64,000 nucleotides of DNA from Anaerolinea sp. (GTDB lineage Bacteria; Chloroflexota; Anaerolineae; Anaerolineales; Anaerolineaceae). Both the position numbers and the translations under genes were made by a program. The notes below the pieces were generated by a model that was not told the origin of the DNA, ran no database searches, and was given only the letters and a program-made list of their open reading frames with translations. The stretch lies in NCBI GenBank assembly GCA_013824865.1, contig PNON01000007.1, forward strand, positions 1-64,000. The letters are read 5' to 3'. Numbering within the stretch: position 1 is the first letter of the stretch; each line of letters begins with the position of its first letter. This document shows positions 57,212 through 64,000 of the stretch, one piece after another.

Positions 57212-58237
57212 CTAGTTCGCGTTGGTTCGGGGTATTTCTGTCTGCTTGGCGTGGGAAGTAATACGGAAAGCAATGAAACCAAATAGTAAAGGCAGCCAGA
57301 AGGTGATCCCTCGGTAAGCCAGGACAATGATTCCTGCGGCCTCAAGCGGAACATACAAGGATTTTAAGCTGAGGGTCAGCATGCCTTCCACGATTCCGAT
57401 ACCATTTGGCGTGGGCGAAACGATAAGGAAAAGGTATCCGATACTGAATCCGGCAATGATCGTCCCCGCGGAAAACGGAACTTTAAAAGCCAGGAAGACC
57501 ATCATCAGGATGGTGATCAACAATGCCTTACTGCTGAAAGCCAGCAGAAATGGTTTGATCCAATTGCGGGGATTCATCCTGAGTGCTTGAATTCCTTCTG
57601 CAGCTTCTCTAGCAAAAGAATACGCTCGTTCAATGGATAGGTAATCTTTCTTGATGAATGGAAAGAGGATATTATTTACCAATCTGGCCAACCAACCCAG
57701 AGCTTTCCCCAGATGAGCAGCGGATTTCGCTCCCAAGTAGAGGAGGCTGGTCAGGAATAACGCGATCAATACCAAAATCACAGAGGCTGAGATTTCTGGC
57801 CAATCAAGCTTGTTTCGACGGGCTAGCACAGCCAGTCCGAGCAGGAGAACCACCAGGAAACCAGCATAATCGAAAACGACAAACAATGCACCCGCAATGG
57901 TGATCTTTGCAGGGGAGTGGTTGTTGCTGTTGCCATTTCCAACGAACACAGCCACGCCACCGACTCCAGCGGATGGCGCAATGATATTAACAAAAAAGGC
58001 AGCCATTGAAAGTAATGTCAGGCGGCTCAATTTCTCATCCATGCCTAGAATCTTGTATATTGCCTGGTAGGATGCGCCAATGTTGATATACCACAGTATT
58101 TCCAGCAGGATTCCCGCCAGAATGAACCAGAGCACCCCTTTTTGAAGGGTATCCGCCACTTTCTCAACCTCAGAGAAGCGATAGTAGAGAAAGAAGATGC
58201 CCAGTAGCAGGGCGATTGCCAGCAGGAATTTCCGCAT
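57212..58237 (-). CDS. Flippase-like membrane protein (UPF0104/LPG-synthase TM family)
   Basis: 341 residues with about eight helices. SMAAFFVNIIAPSAGVGGVAVF, the central GFSIGYLFLIVSPTPNGIGIVEG and late YRGITFWLPLLFGF are family landmarks of the lysylphosphatidylglycerol synthase membrane domain, often a lipid flippase. No aminoacyl-transferase domain is attached. Start ATG 58237 is 6 nt after a TATAAT, in the leaderless style; a TTG two codons upstream would lie inside that gap. Confidence 0.88.
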   Translation of the reverse strand: MRKFLLAIALLLGIFFLYYRFSEVEKVADTLQKGVLWFILAGILLEILWYINIGASYQAIYKILGMDEKLSRLTLLSMAAFFVNIIAPSAGVGGVAVFVGNGNSNNHSPAKITIAGALFVVFDYAGFLVVLLLGLAVLARRNKLDWPEISASVILVLIALFLTSLLYLGAKSAAHLGKALGWLARLVNNILFPFIKKDYLSIERAYSFAREAAEGIQALRMNPRNWIKPFLLAFSSKALLITILMMVFLAFKVPFSAGTIIAGFSIGYLFLIVSPTPNGIGIVEGMLTLSLKSLYVPLEAAGIIVLAYRGITFWLPLLFGFIAFRITSHAKQTEIPRTNAN

Positions 58238-58243
58238 ATTCAA

Positions 58244-58249
58244 ATTATA
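58244..58249 (-). promoter_or_regulatory. Leaderless-type -10 box of the flippase-like gene
   Basis: TATAAT on the minus strand, then TTGAAT and ATG 58237. No good -35. It follows directly after the terminator at 58271-58297. Confidence 0.6.
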
Positions 58250-58270
58250 ATGGATATTATGCTATCAAAA

Positions 58271-58297
58271 ACTAACCACCCCAACAGGGTGGTTAGT
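58271..58297 (-). terminator. Intrinsic terminator of the S41 protease operon
   Basis: Perfect 11-bp stem ACTAACCACCC/GGGTGGTTAGT (58271-58281 with 58287-58297), loop CAACA; on the minus strand followed by TTTTGATAG. Confidence 0.85.
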
Positions 58298-58328
58298 CAG
58301 CATTTGGATCGGATTAGTTCGTTATTGA

Positions 58329-59603
58329 TTATTGTTGCATTAACAATTCAATTGCCTTTTCTAATTGTGGGTCGCGATCATTAGTAACATCCTCCTCAGT
58401 GATCTCTACGATTACATCCGGAGTCAGACCGACCTCGTTAATCTGTCGTTTAAGGGGTGTTAGCCAGCGGGCGATGGTTACCCGTATCGCGCCCTGGTCA
58501 TCCTTTAAATCGATCCAGTTCTGAACTGATCCTTTCCCATAGGTCTGTATACCCACCAGCTTGCCCCGTCCATAGTCCTGGATGGCACCGGCAACGATTT
58601 CAGATGCGGAAGCTGTCCCGTCGTTCACCAGCACCACCAGTGGTATATTCCTGGCTAACCCAACGCCCTCCGCTGTTAATTCATTCAATGTACCATCCCC
58701 AAACTCTTCATACATAATGACATCCTCGCTGAGAAACTGTGATGCAACCTCTTGGGCAGTGGTAAGGAGACCGCCGCCATTGTAGCGTAAATCCAAAATC
58801 AGCCCGGCAGGATCATTAGCCATTAATTCTTTCAGCTTCATCTTTACATCTTGACCAGTGGTTTCTCCAAAAGAACTAATTTGGATATAGGCGATATTGT
58901 TCTCGAGCATCTCAGCGGTAACACTCGGTACGATGATCTTTGCCCGGGTAATGGCAACATCGAAGGGTTCTTCTACCCCTTCCCGTTTGATCGTCAACAC
59001 CACCTCTGTGCCAGCCGGGCCCAGGATTTTATTCAGGACTATATTGCCGTCCAGCCCGGTCATATCCTCACCGTCAATGCCAACCACCAGGTCGTCTGGT
59101 TTTAATCCAGCCTTCTCTGCGGGTGAATCAGGCATCGGGCTGATGACCACCAGATAATCACCGGTGATATCCACCCAGGCGCCTATGCCTTCATATTCTC
59201 CTTCCAAGGAAATGTTAGCCTGGCGTAGTTCATCCGGGTCCATGTAAGATGTATGCTTATCGCCCAGGGATTGCAGCATCCCCTGGATGGCGCCTCGCAT
59301 CATGCTCACATCATCCACAGGTTGATCCACATAGATTTCATGCACGATATCCCAGGTTTCCCAGAAAGGTGAGAATAATTTGGTAGTGTCTTCCTGGGAT
59401 GTGGCCAAAGCAGCCTCACCTGTTGTGGCCGCCTGTTCTTCTGTGGCGGAATTGCTGGAGGCCGCGGTCGTAGGCAACAAGTTGCCTTCTCCGGTGATGG
59501 CTGAAAAAGCATTGCCTGCCAGGAAACCTCCGGAGAATGCTCCGACGATCACAATGAGAATTGCGACTGCGATAACAATGAATTTAATGGCTTTATTGTT
59601 CAT
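58329..59603 (-). CDS. S41-family C-terminal processing protease (CtpA-like)
   Basis: 424 residues: N-terminal signal anchor (8-32), Ser/Thr/Ala linker, PDZ domain (about 132-210), and a Ser-Lys protease core with Ser332 in NDGTASASE and Lys357 in YGKGSVQ. It cleaves exported or membrane proteins near their C-termini. AGGAGTG precedes ATG. Overlaps the small membrane gene by 11 nt. Confidence 0.95.
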   Translation of the reverse strand: MNNKAIKFIVIAVAILIVIVGAFSGGFLAGNAFSAITGEGNLLPTTAASSNSATEEQAATTGEAALATSQEDTTKLFSPFWETWDIVHEIYVDQPVDDVSMMRGAIQGMLQSLGDKHTSYMDPDELRQANISLEGEYEGIGAWVDITGDYLVVISPMPDSPAEKAGLKPDDLVVGIDGEDMTGLDGNIVLNKILGPAGTEVVLTIKREGVEEPFDVAITRAKIIVPSVTAEMLENNIAYIQISSFGETTGQDVKMKLKELMANDPAGLILDLRYNGGGLLTTAQEVASQFLSEDVIMYEEFGDGTLNELTAEGVGLARNIPLVVLVNDGTASASEIVAGAIQDYGRGKLVGIQTYGKGSVQNWIDLKDDQGAIRVTIARWLTPLKRQINEVGLTPDVIVEITEEDVTNDRDPQLEKAIELLMQQ

Positions 59604-59871
59604 TTACACTCCTGATATCGTTATTATTTTCTTTCGTCCTCCCGGAATCCTCCGGGTTGATGGTTTTAACAATGCTGGATAATTCATCCAGGGCTGCATT
59701 CTCTACCTGCCAGGGATTTTTTACAGTATCGAAGGCGGATTGATACATTTTCATAGTTTTATTTCTGCTTTTGTTCCTAAATGCAGAAAACAAACTGACA
59801 TTGATGGCCACGATCATCAAGCCGAACAAGCACATGATCAAGTAGCCGACAAAGTCTTGCGGGATATTCAC
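59593..59871 (-). CDS. Small single-helix membrane protein
   Basis: 92 residues, one hydrophobic helix at about 8-30, then a charged cytoplasmic tail. Linked by ATGA to the HAD gene upstream and overlapping the protease gene downstream, so it is translated with both. Family not recognised; a protease adaptor is possible. Confidence 0.7.
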   Translation of the reverse strand: MNIPQDFVGYLIMCLFGLMIVAINVSLFSAFRNKSRNKTMKMYQSAFDTVKNPWQVENAALDELSSIVKTINPEDSGRTKENNNDIRSVNEQ

Positions 59872-60521
59872 CCGTTGCTCTCCTTAAAATAATCCGGTAA
59901 GACTTCCATTATTCCATGAATACTGTAAGCATGCGGCTGGTGGTCTAAAGTGATGGCGTTTGGAGAAACCAGGATGGCTGCCATGCCGTGTTCCCGTGCA
60001 GTCTGCACATTCCTGAGCGAATCATCCAATAGCAGGTAATGAGCCGGATCGGGATCGTTCACCAGATCCATGGCTGCTTGAAATGCATCGGGTTGTGGTT
60101 TGCAATAAGGCGCCATGTCAATCACATCTATGATCTGAGAAAAGAATGTTTCCACCCCCAGGGCATCCAGAACCCGTTGGGCGTGCGCGCGGCTGGCATT
60201 GGTAAAGACCACCTTGTTTCCGGGGAGTTTCGCCAGGATGTGTTGCAAAGTCTCATCCGTTTGGATGAAATCAGAGATGCAGATGTCATGCACATATTCC
60301 AGATATTCATCCGCGTCAATGCCATAATGAATTTGCAATCCGCGCAAGCTTGTTCCGTAGGTGTGAAAGTAGGATTCCCGTAGATCTTCCACTTTGTCCT
60401 CCGGGATACCCAGTTTGGTATGGATGTAGGTATTCATCCTGCCGCCTAACACTGGCCATAAGCCGGTATTCGGTGGATAAAGTGTCTCGTCCAGATCAAA
60501 TAAGAGATGACGGATTCTCAT
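59868..60521 (-). CDS. HAD-family phosphatase (pyrimidine 5'-nucleotidase-like)
   Basis: 217 residues. DLDETLYPP with nucleophile Asp9 and Asp11, FTNASRAH (motif II), KPQPDAFQ (Lys, motif III) and LLLDDSLRN (motif IV) match the SDT1/YjjG pyrimidine nucleotidase subgroup. First gene of the unit; divergent from mutL. TAAAAT 6 nt before ATG suggests a leaderless message. Confidence 0.92.
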   Translation of the reverse strand: MRIRHLLFDLDETLYPPNTGLWPVLGGRMNTYIHTKLGIPEDKVEDLRESYFHTYGTSLRGLQIHYGIDADEYLEYVHDICISDFIQTDETLQHILAKLPGNKVVFTNASRAHAQRVLDALGVETFFSQIIDVIDMAPYCKPQPDAFQAAMDLVNDPDPAHYLLLDDSLRNVQTAREHGMAAILVSPNAITLDHQPHAYSIHGIMEVLPDYFKESNG

Positions 60522-60527
60522 TTGCTA

Positions 60528-60533
60528 ATTTTA
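60528..60533 (-). promoter_or_regulatory. Leaderless-type -10 box of the HAD-protease operon
   Basis: TAAAAT on the minus strand, then TAGCAA and ATG 60521. No convincing -35; a TATAAA further upstream is an alternative. Confidence 0.5.
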
Positions 60534-60587
60534 CCCGGTTTATACGTGAGTGGCGGGGTGTTGTTTCAGCCCTCTCTGGTGTTCAGG

Positions 60588-60593
60588 TATAAT
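60588..60593 (+). promoter_or_regulatory. Leaderless-type -10 box of mutL
   Basis: TATAAT, then CTTCGT and ATG 60600. There is no ribosome site. The -35 is poor (TTTCAG with 18-nt spacer at best). Confidence 0.65.
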
Positions 60594-60599
60594 CTTCGT

Positions 60600-62354
60600 A
60601 TGCCCATTCATATTCTTTCTGACCAGGTTTCGTCGCAAATCGCGGCTGGCGAGGTGATTGAACGACCGTCATCAGTGGTGAAGGAATTGATGGAGAATGC
60701 CATTGATGCTGGTGCAACTGAAATCACCGTCACTCTGCAAGGTTCCGGGCAGCCATTTATCGAAATCGCGGATGATGGCGAGGGTATCCCTGAAAATGAG
60801 CTGGGACTTGCCGTAGCCCGGTTTGCCACCAGCAAGCTGCAAAGTGCAGATGACTTATTCAATATCCAGACTCTGGGATTCAGGGGTGAAGCGCTGGCGT
60901 CCATTGGGTCGGTATCCCACCTCACCCTCACCTCGCGGGTGGAGAACGCGGCAGTGGGCGGAAGGATACATGTGGAAGGTGGGAAAATCATCAACCGCAG
61001 CCAAATCGCGCATCCGCGCGGCACAACCATCCAAGTGGAAACGCTGTTCTTTAACGTCCCTGCGAGGCTAAAATTCCTTAAGAAAGATTTTACTGAAAGG
61101 CAGGCCTCACTTGGCTTGCTCACCCGGTATGCGCTTGCATACCCATCCATCAGGCTGAAAGTGATCCAGGATGGTCGAAACATGCTCCAAACCAATGGAT
61201 CGGGAAACCGTCGGGAGATCATCGGCAACCTGTTCGAGCCTGAGCTGGCAAGGCAACTGATCACAGTGGTAGGATTGGATTACGGCATCCGTTTGGAAGG
61301 ATTTATCAGCCCGATTAATGTTACCCGCTCCAACCGCAGAGATATCACTTTCTTCGTGAATGGGCGCTGGGTGCAGGATACCACTCTTTCCACTGCGCTA
61401 CTCCAGGCTTACCATACCTATCTTATGGTTGGCCGCTACCCGATGGCGGTCATCTTTTTACATATTCCACCCGAAGATATTGATGTGAATGTCCATCCTG
61501 CCAAAGCAGAGGTTCGGTTTCGGTCACCAGACCAGGTGTTTTCGGTCATCCAGCGTTCTGTTCGCAAGGCATTGCTCGCCAGTTCCCCTTTACCGCAGGT
61601 CGAGCTGGTTAGAACTTTCTGGTATCAACCGCAATCCAGCCAAACCCAACTCGATCCGGCCTGGGGAATGGCAGTTGAATCCATATCTGCAGGAGATGAG
61701 CGTCCATCTCAACCGCCTGGTGGGGGAGACCTGTCTGCGGACGCCGAACCTATAAACGGGATGGTAAATCGCATTCCCTTGCTGAGACTGGTGGGCCAGG
61801 TGGGAGCTGCTTACCTGGTGGCGGAAGGTCCGGACGGGCTGTACCTTATCGATCAACATGCAGCTCACGAGCGGGTGCTGTATGAACAATTCATTCGGCA
61901 AAAGGATGAACGGCTGATCTCTCAGCAGCTATTGGAACCAGCAACTGTCCACCTTTCCACGTCTCAGGCAGATTTACTGGAAAGTCAGCTTGCGCTGCTC
62001 AATCGCTTGGGTTTCTCAGTGGAACACTTCGGCAGCGACACCTTCCTTATCCGCTCAATTCCAGCGATATTTTCGCATCTTACTCCTGAATCAGCGCTAA
62101 GAGTGCTGGTTGAGGATTTTGAAGAAGACGAAACACCTTTGAAACAGGAGTTGGAAACCAGAATCGTAGCCAGGATCTGCAAACGGGCAGCAGTGAAAGC
62201 TGGACAAGTCTTGACCTTGGAAGAGCAGCGGCAGCTACTGGCAGATCTGGAAACTTGTTTTTCCCCGCGCACCTGCCCGCATGGCCGTCCAACCATGATA
62301 CATCTCTCGGTGGATCTGTTGGAACGTCAGTTTGGCCGCCGGGGTGCCCGTTAA
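60600..62354 (+). CDS. mutL: DNA mismatch repair protein MutL
   Basis: 584 residues. GHKL ATPase motifs ENAIDAGA, DDGEGIP and GFRGEAL, then a C-terminal dimerisation/endonuclease domain with the DQHAAHERVLYE nuclease motif (DQHA-x2-E-x4-E), ICKRAAVKAG and CPHGRP, so it should nick DNA itself, as in bacteria lacking MutH. ATG 60600 gives the conserved MPIHILSDQVSSQIAAGEVIERP start; the frame extends 31 codons upstream across the promoter. No mutS in the window. Convergent with the CpaE-like gene. Confidence 0.97.
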   Translation: MPIHILSDQVSSQIAAGEVIERPSSVVKELMENAIDAGATEITVTLQGSGQPFIEIADDGEGIPENELGLAVARFATSKLQSADDLFNIQTLGFRGEALASIGSVSHLTLTSRVENAAVGGRIHVEGGKIINRSQIAHPRGTTIQVETLFFNVPARLKFLKKDFTERQASLGLLTRYALAYPSIRLKVIQDGRNMLQTNGSGNRREIIGNLFEPELARQLITVVGLDYGIRLEGFISPINVTRSNRRDITFFVNGRWVQDTTLSTALLQAYHTYLMVGRYPMAVIFLHIPPEDIDVNVHPAKAEVRFRSPDQVFSVIQRSVRKALLASSPLPQVELVRTFWYQPQSSQTQLDPAWGMAVESISAGDERPSQPPGGGDLSADAEPINGMVNRIPLLRLVGQVGAAYLVAEGPDGLYLIDQHAAHERVLYEQFIRQKDERLISQQLLEPATVHLSTSQADLLESQLALLNRLGFSVEHFGSDTFLIRSIPAIFSHLTPESALRVLVEDFEEDETPLKQELETRIVARICKRAAVKAGQVLTLEEQRQLLADLETCFSPRTCPHGRPTMIHLSVDLLERQFGRRGAR

Positions 62355-62399
62355 GTTTTCTAATTCCGAAATCTTTCCGATCGAAAATTACCTCATCAT

Positions 62400-63539
62400 C
62401 TATACCCGAATAATGGCCTGTGCAATCTGATTGTATTGTTGAGCTGTCAAACTGTTTGGATCAAGTTCAATCATAGGTATTTTCTTAGTCCACGCTTGAG
62501 CTGCAAACTCTGGTACAGGTGAAACTGCCAGATTAATCTCACTATGAAGATTTTCCTGTAGATTTGTCATAGTCAATTGCATCTCAGAGCGGATTCGATT
62601 AACTATTATGATACTTAATGGACGGGATTGAGGGAATCCGCGTGCTTCCAGATATTCTAGTAATTTCTTGGCGCGACTCAAGGAATTAGCAGCAGGTTCA
62701 ATCGTAAGCAGAATTTGGTCACATAGAGCGATTATGGTATCCAGATCTGACAAGACGTTCATGCCGATATCTAAGATAACATATTCATTATGTCGCTTTA
62801 ATATCTTCACTATTTCCGCTATCTTTGCAGTATCTTTTTGATAGATGATTGCGTCTGGGTCAGATGAACAGAGAAGCAATTTGATACCAGTGGTATGCGG
62901 AATGATCTCGCTTTGAATGGCAGCATCATTCAGGCTGCCAACATATGGTTGCAGTAAATTCTCAAGCACGTGATCTTGTGGCAGCCCTAAATCCTCTGCC
63001 AGAGAGCCAAGGGATGGTCGTAATTCAACCAGCAACACATTCACACGTCTGGTTTTCTTTAATCCTATGCTGGTGTTTAGCGCTAAAGTCGTCGTACCAA
63101 TCCCTCCTTTAACTGACAAGATGCCAATTACCTTATGCTTGCTGCTATCAGGTGTAATTTTTAGGTTGGGACTATTTGCCAGAAGGTTTCTTACGACTGC
63201 TAATAATTCATCAGGGTGGGTGGGTTTTGTAATGTAACTGTCCCCTCCAGCTGCGTATCCAGATACTTTATCTTCAACCTGGCTTTTCGCAGAGAACATA
63301 AGAATAGGAATGTGGGTTTGGATTTCATTTCTTCGTATTCGCTGTGCAACCTCATATCCATCCATTCCTGGCATCATGAGATCTAACAGAATTAAATCAA
63401 GGGTATTTGTTTTTACCATGTCCAATGCTTGTTCCCCATTGCTTGCTTCTACAATCTCATAACCCTGTTTCTGTAAAACAAGGCGCACCAGGCGTAAAGT
63501 GTCCAGATCATCATCCACAATTAGTATTTTTTCTGCCAT
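62400..63539 (-). CDS. CpaE-like protein: receiver domain fused to a MinD/ParA-type ATPase
   Basis: 379 residues. Receiver domain 1-120 with acidic pocket DDD, phosphoacceptor in LLDLMMPG, Lys in TKP; then MinD-like ATPase with deviant Walker A KGGIGTTT, and ILDIG as the Walker B-like strand. The usual VDxD after strand 2 is VELRPSLG, with Glu for Asp. CpaE proteins place the Flp/type IV pilus machinery at a cell pole. No pilus genes are in the window. GGGAAAG precedes ATG. Divergent from tilS. Confidence 0.92.
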   Translation of the reverse strand: MAEKILIVDDDLDTLRLVRLVLQKQGYEIVEASNGEQALDMVKTNTLDLILLDLMMPGMDGYEVAQRIRRNEIQTHIPILMFSAKSQVEDKVSGYAAGGDSYITKPTHPDELLAVVRNLLANSPNLKITPDSSKHKVIGILSVKGGIGTTTLALNTSIGLKKTRRVNVLLVELRPSLGSLAEDLGLPQDHVLENLLQPYVGSLNDAAIQSEIIPHTTGIKLLLCSSDPDAIIYQKDTAKIAEIVKILKRHNEYVILDIGMNVLSDLDTIIALCDQILLTIEPAANSLSRAKKLLEYLEARGFPQSRPLSIIIVNRIRSEMQLTMTNLQENLHSEINLAVSPVPEFAAQAWTKKIPMIELDPNSLTAQQYNQIAQAIIRV

Positions 63540-63590
63540 AGCCGTCTTTCCCGGAAATGATGGTGACCAAGATTAAGATATCTGCTTGAA

Positions 63591-63599
63591 TGCTATAAT
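63591..63599 (+). promoter_or_regulatory. Extended -10 promoter of tilS, leaderless type
   Basis: TGCTATAAT (TATAAT at 63594-63599), 7 nt before ATG 63607. The extended -10 TGC may make up for a weak -35. Confidence 0.7.
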
Positions 63600-63606
63600 C
63601 TCAATC

Positions 63607-64000
63607 ATGGATGTAAATACTATCTCTTATATTTTACAGGAAAAATGCCAGCTTGGCACCACCAAATTATTGGTGGTGGGTGTTTCCGGCGGGGCGGATA
63701 GTATGAGCCTATTACACATGCTTTGGCAGCATGGTTACCCGATCGTAGCAGCTCACCTGGATCATGGCTTGAGAGTAAATTCTGCCAGAGATGCCGCATT
63801 TGTTAAAGCACAGTGTCTGGAATGGGGTATTAAGCTGGAAACCAGATCAGTGGATGTCAAGGGGTACTGTCTTCACAATCATCTGGGTGTTGAAGAGGGC
63901 GCTCGCGAGCTGCGCTATTCCTTTCTATTCGAGATTGCACGAGCCGTAGGTGCAGCAGCGGTTGCCGTTGGACACCACGCAGACGACCAGGTGGAAACTG
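63607..64000 (+). CDS. tilS: tRNA(Ile)-lysidine synthase TilS (N-terminal part)
   Basis: 131 codons before the window ends. PP-loop motif SGGADSMSLLH, then AAHLDHGLR, LGVEEGARELRYSF and GHHADDQVET are typical of TilS, which attaches lysine to C34 of tRNAIle so that it reads AUA. The gene is cut by the end of the window. ATG 63607 has no ribosome site and lies 7 nt after a TATAAT. Confidence 0.95.
   Translation, partial: MDVNTISYILQEKCQLGTTKLLVVGVSGGADSMSLLHMLWQHGYPIVAAHLDHGLRVNSARDAAFVKAQCLEWGIKLETRSVDVKGYCLHNHLGVEEGARELRYSFLFEIARAVGAAAVAVGHHADDQVET

Overview
The window looks like a chromosomal segment of an anaerobic Chloroflexota bacterium, most likely an Anaerolineae relative. This is an inference from gene content: several Ala/Pro-rich lipoproteins with long linkers, paired ABC uptake operons for peptides and nucleosides, the order nusA-ylxR-infB-rbfA-nrnA-truB-ribF, a two-domain ThyX-like protein, and a mix of Shine-Dalgarno and apparently leaderless genes. 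I see no tRNA, rRNA, CRISPR array, insertion sequence or prophage. The end of the window cuts tilS.

Layout. 0.07-3.3 kb: four uncharacterised plus-strand genes (zinc ribbon, unknown, coiled coil with an HPD J-like motif, seven-repeat beta-propeller). 3.4-12.2 kb, minus strand: an MFS transporter, then a peptide/oligosaccharide-type ABC operon (binding protein, two permeases, two ATPases, small membrane protein). Its 854-residue binding protein appears to be circularly permuted. 12.7-18.7 kb, plus strand: an envelope/exopolysaccharide and c-di-GMP group (sortase-like lipoprotein, Wzz-like protein fused to a degenerate GGDEF domain, BcsB-like protein, GGDEF-hemerythrin protein). 19.2-26.7 kb, minus strand: a ribonucleoside operon (LacI-type repressor, decayed ribokinase, BMP-family lipoprotein, ABC ATPase, two permeases, ADP-ribosylglycohydrolase-family enzyme). 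The repressor has a clear sigma70-like promoter, a perfect 14-bp operator and probably an ATT start codon.

26.9-34.5 kb: class II aldolase, alkyltransferase-like protein, ferritin, an amber-interrupted small membrane gene, a DUF456-type protein, serS under a serine T-box leader, and a membrane phospho/sulfo-transferase of the alkaline phosphatase superfamily. 34.5-43.5 kb: the nusA-infB translation operon running into truB, ribF and the ThyX-like gene. 43.5-53.2 kb: HNH protein, glycosyltransferase, GDPD phosphodiesterase, PLP dehydratase, large GH3-like envelope protein, Ser/Thr kinase and FHA regulator facing each other's starts, and gyrB. 53.2-64 kb: membrane proteins, a JAMM protease and plsY, an MBL hydrolase, a flippase-like protein, HAD phosphatase/S41 protease, mutL, a REC-MinD (CpaE-like) protein and the start of tilS.

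Main points for a second look: the circularly permuted substrate-binding protein; the recurring TATAAT/TAAAAT box 6-7 nt before ATG from 44.7 to 63.6 kb, which suggests common leaderless transcription; two fully overlapping divergent promoters at 54.25 kb; the ribokinase relic between repressor and transporter; and signalling proteins whose catalytic or metal-binding residues are altered (GGDEF lacking its motif, hemerythrin lacking two His ligands, GH3 lacking its dyad). All function calls come from reading motifs by eye; no database search was run.
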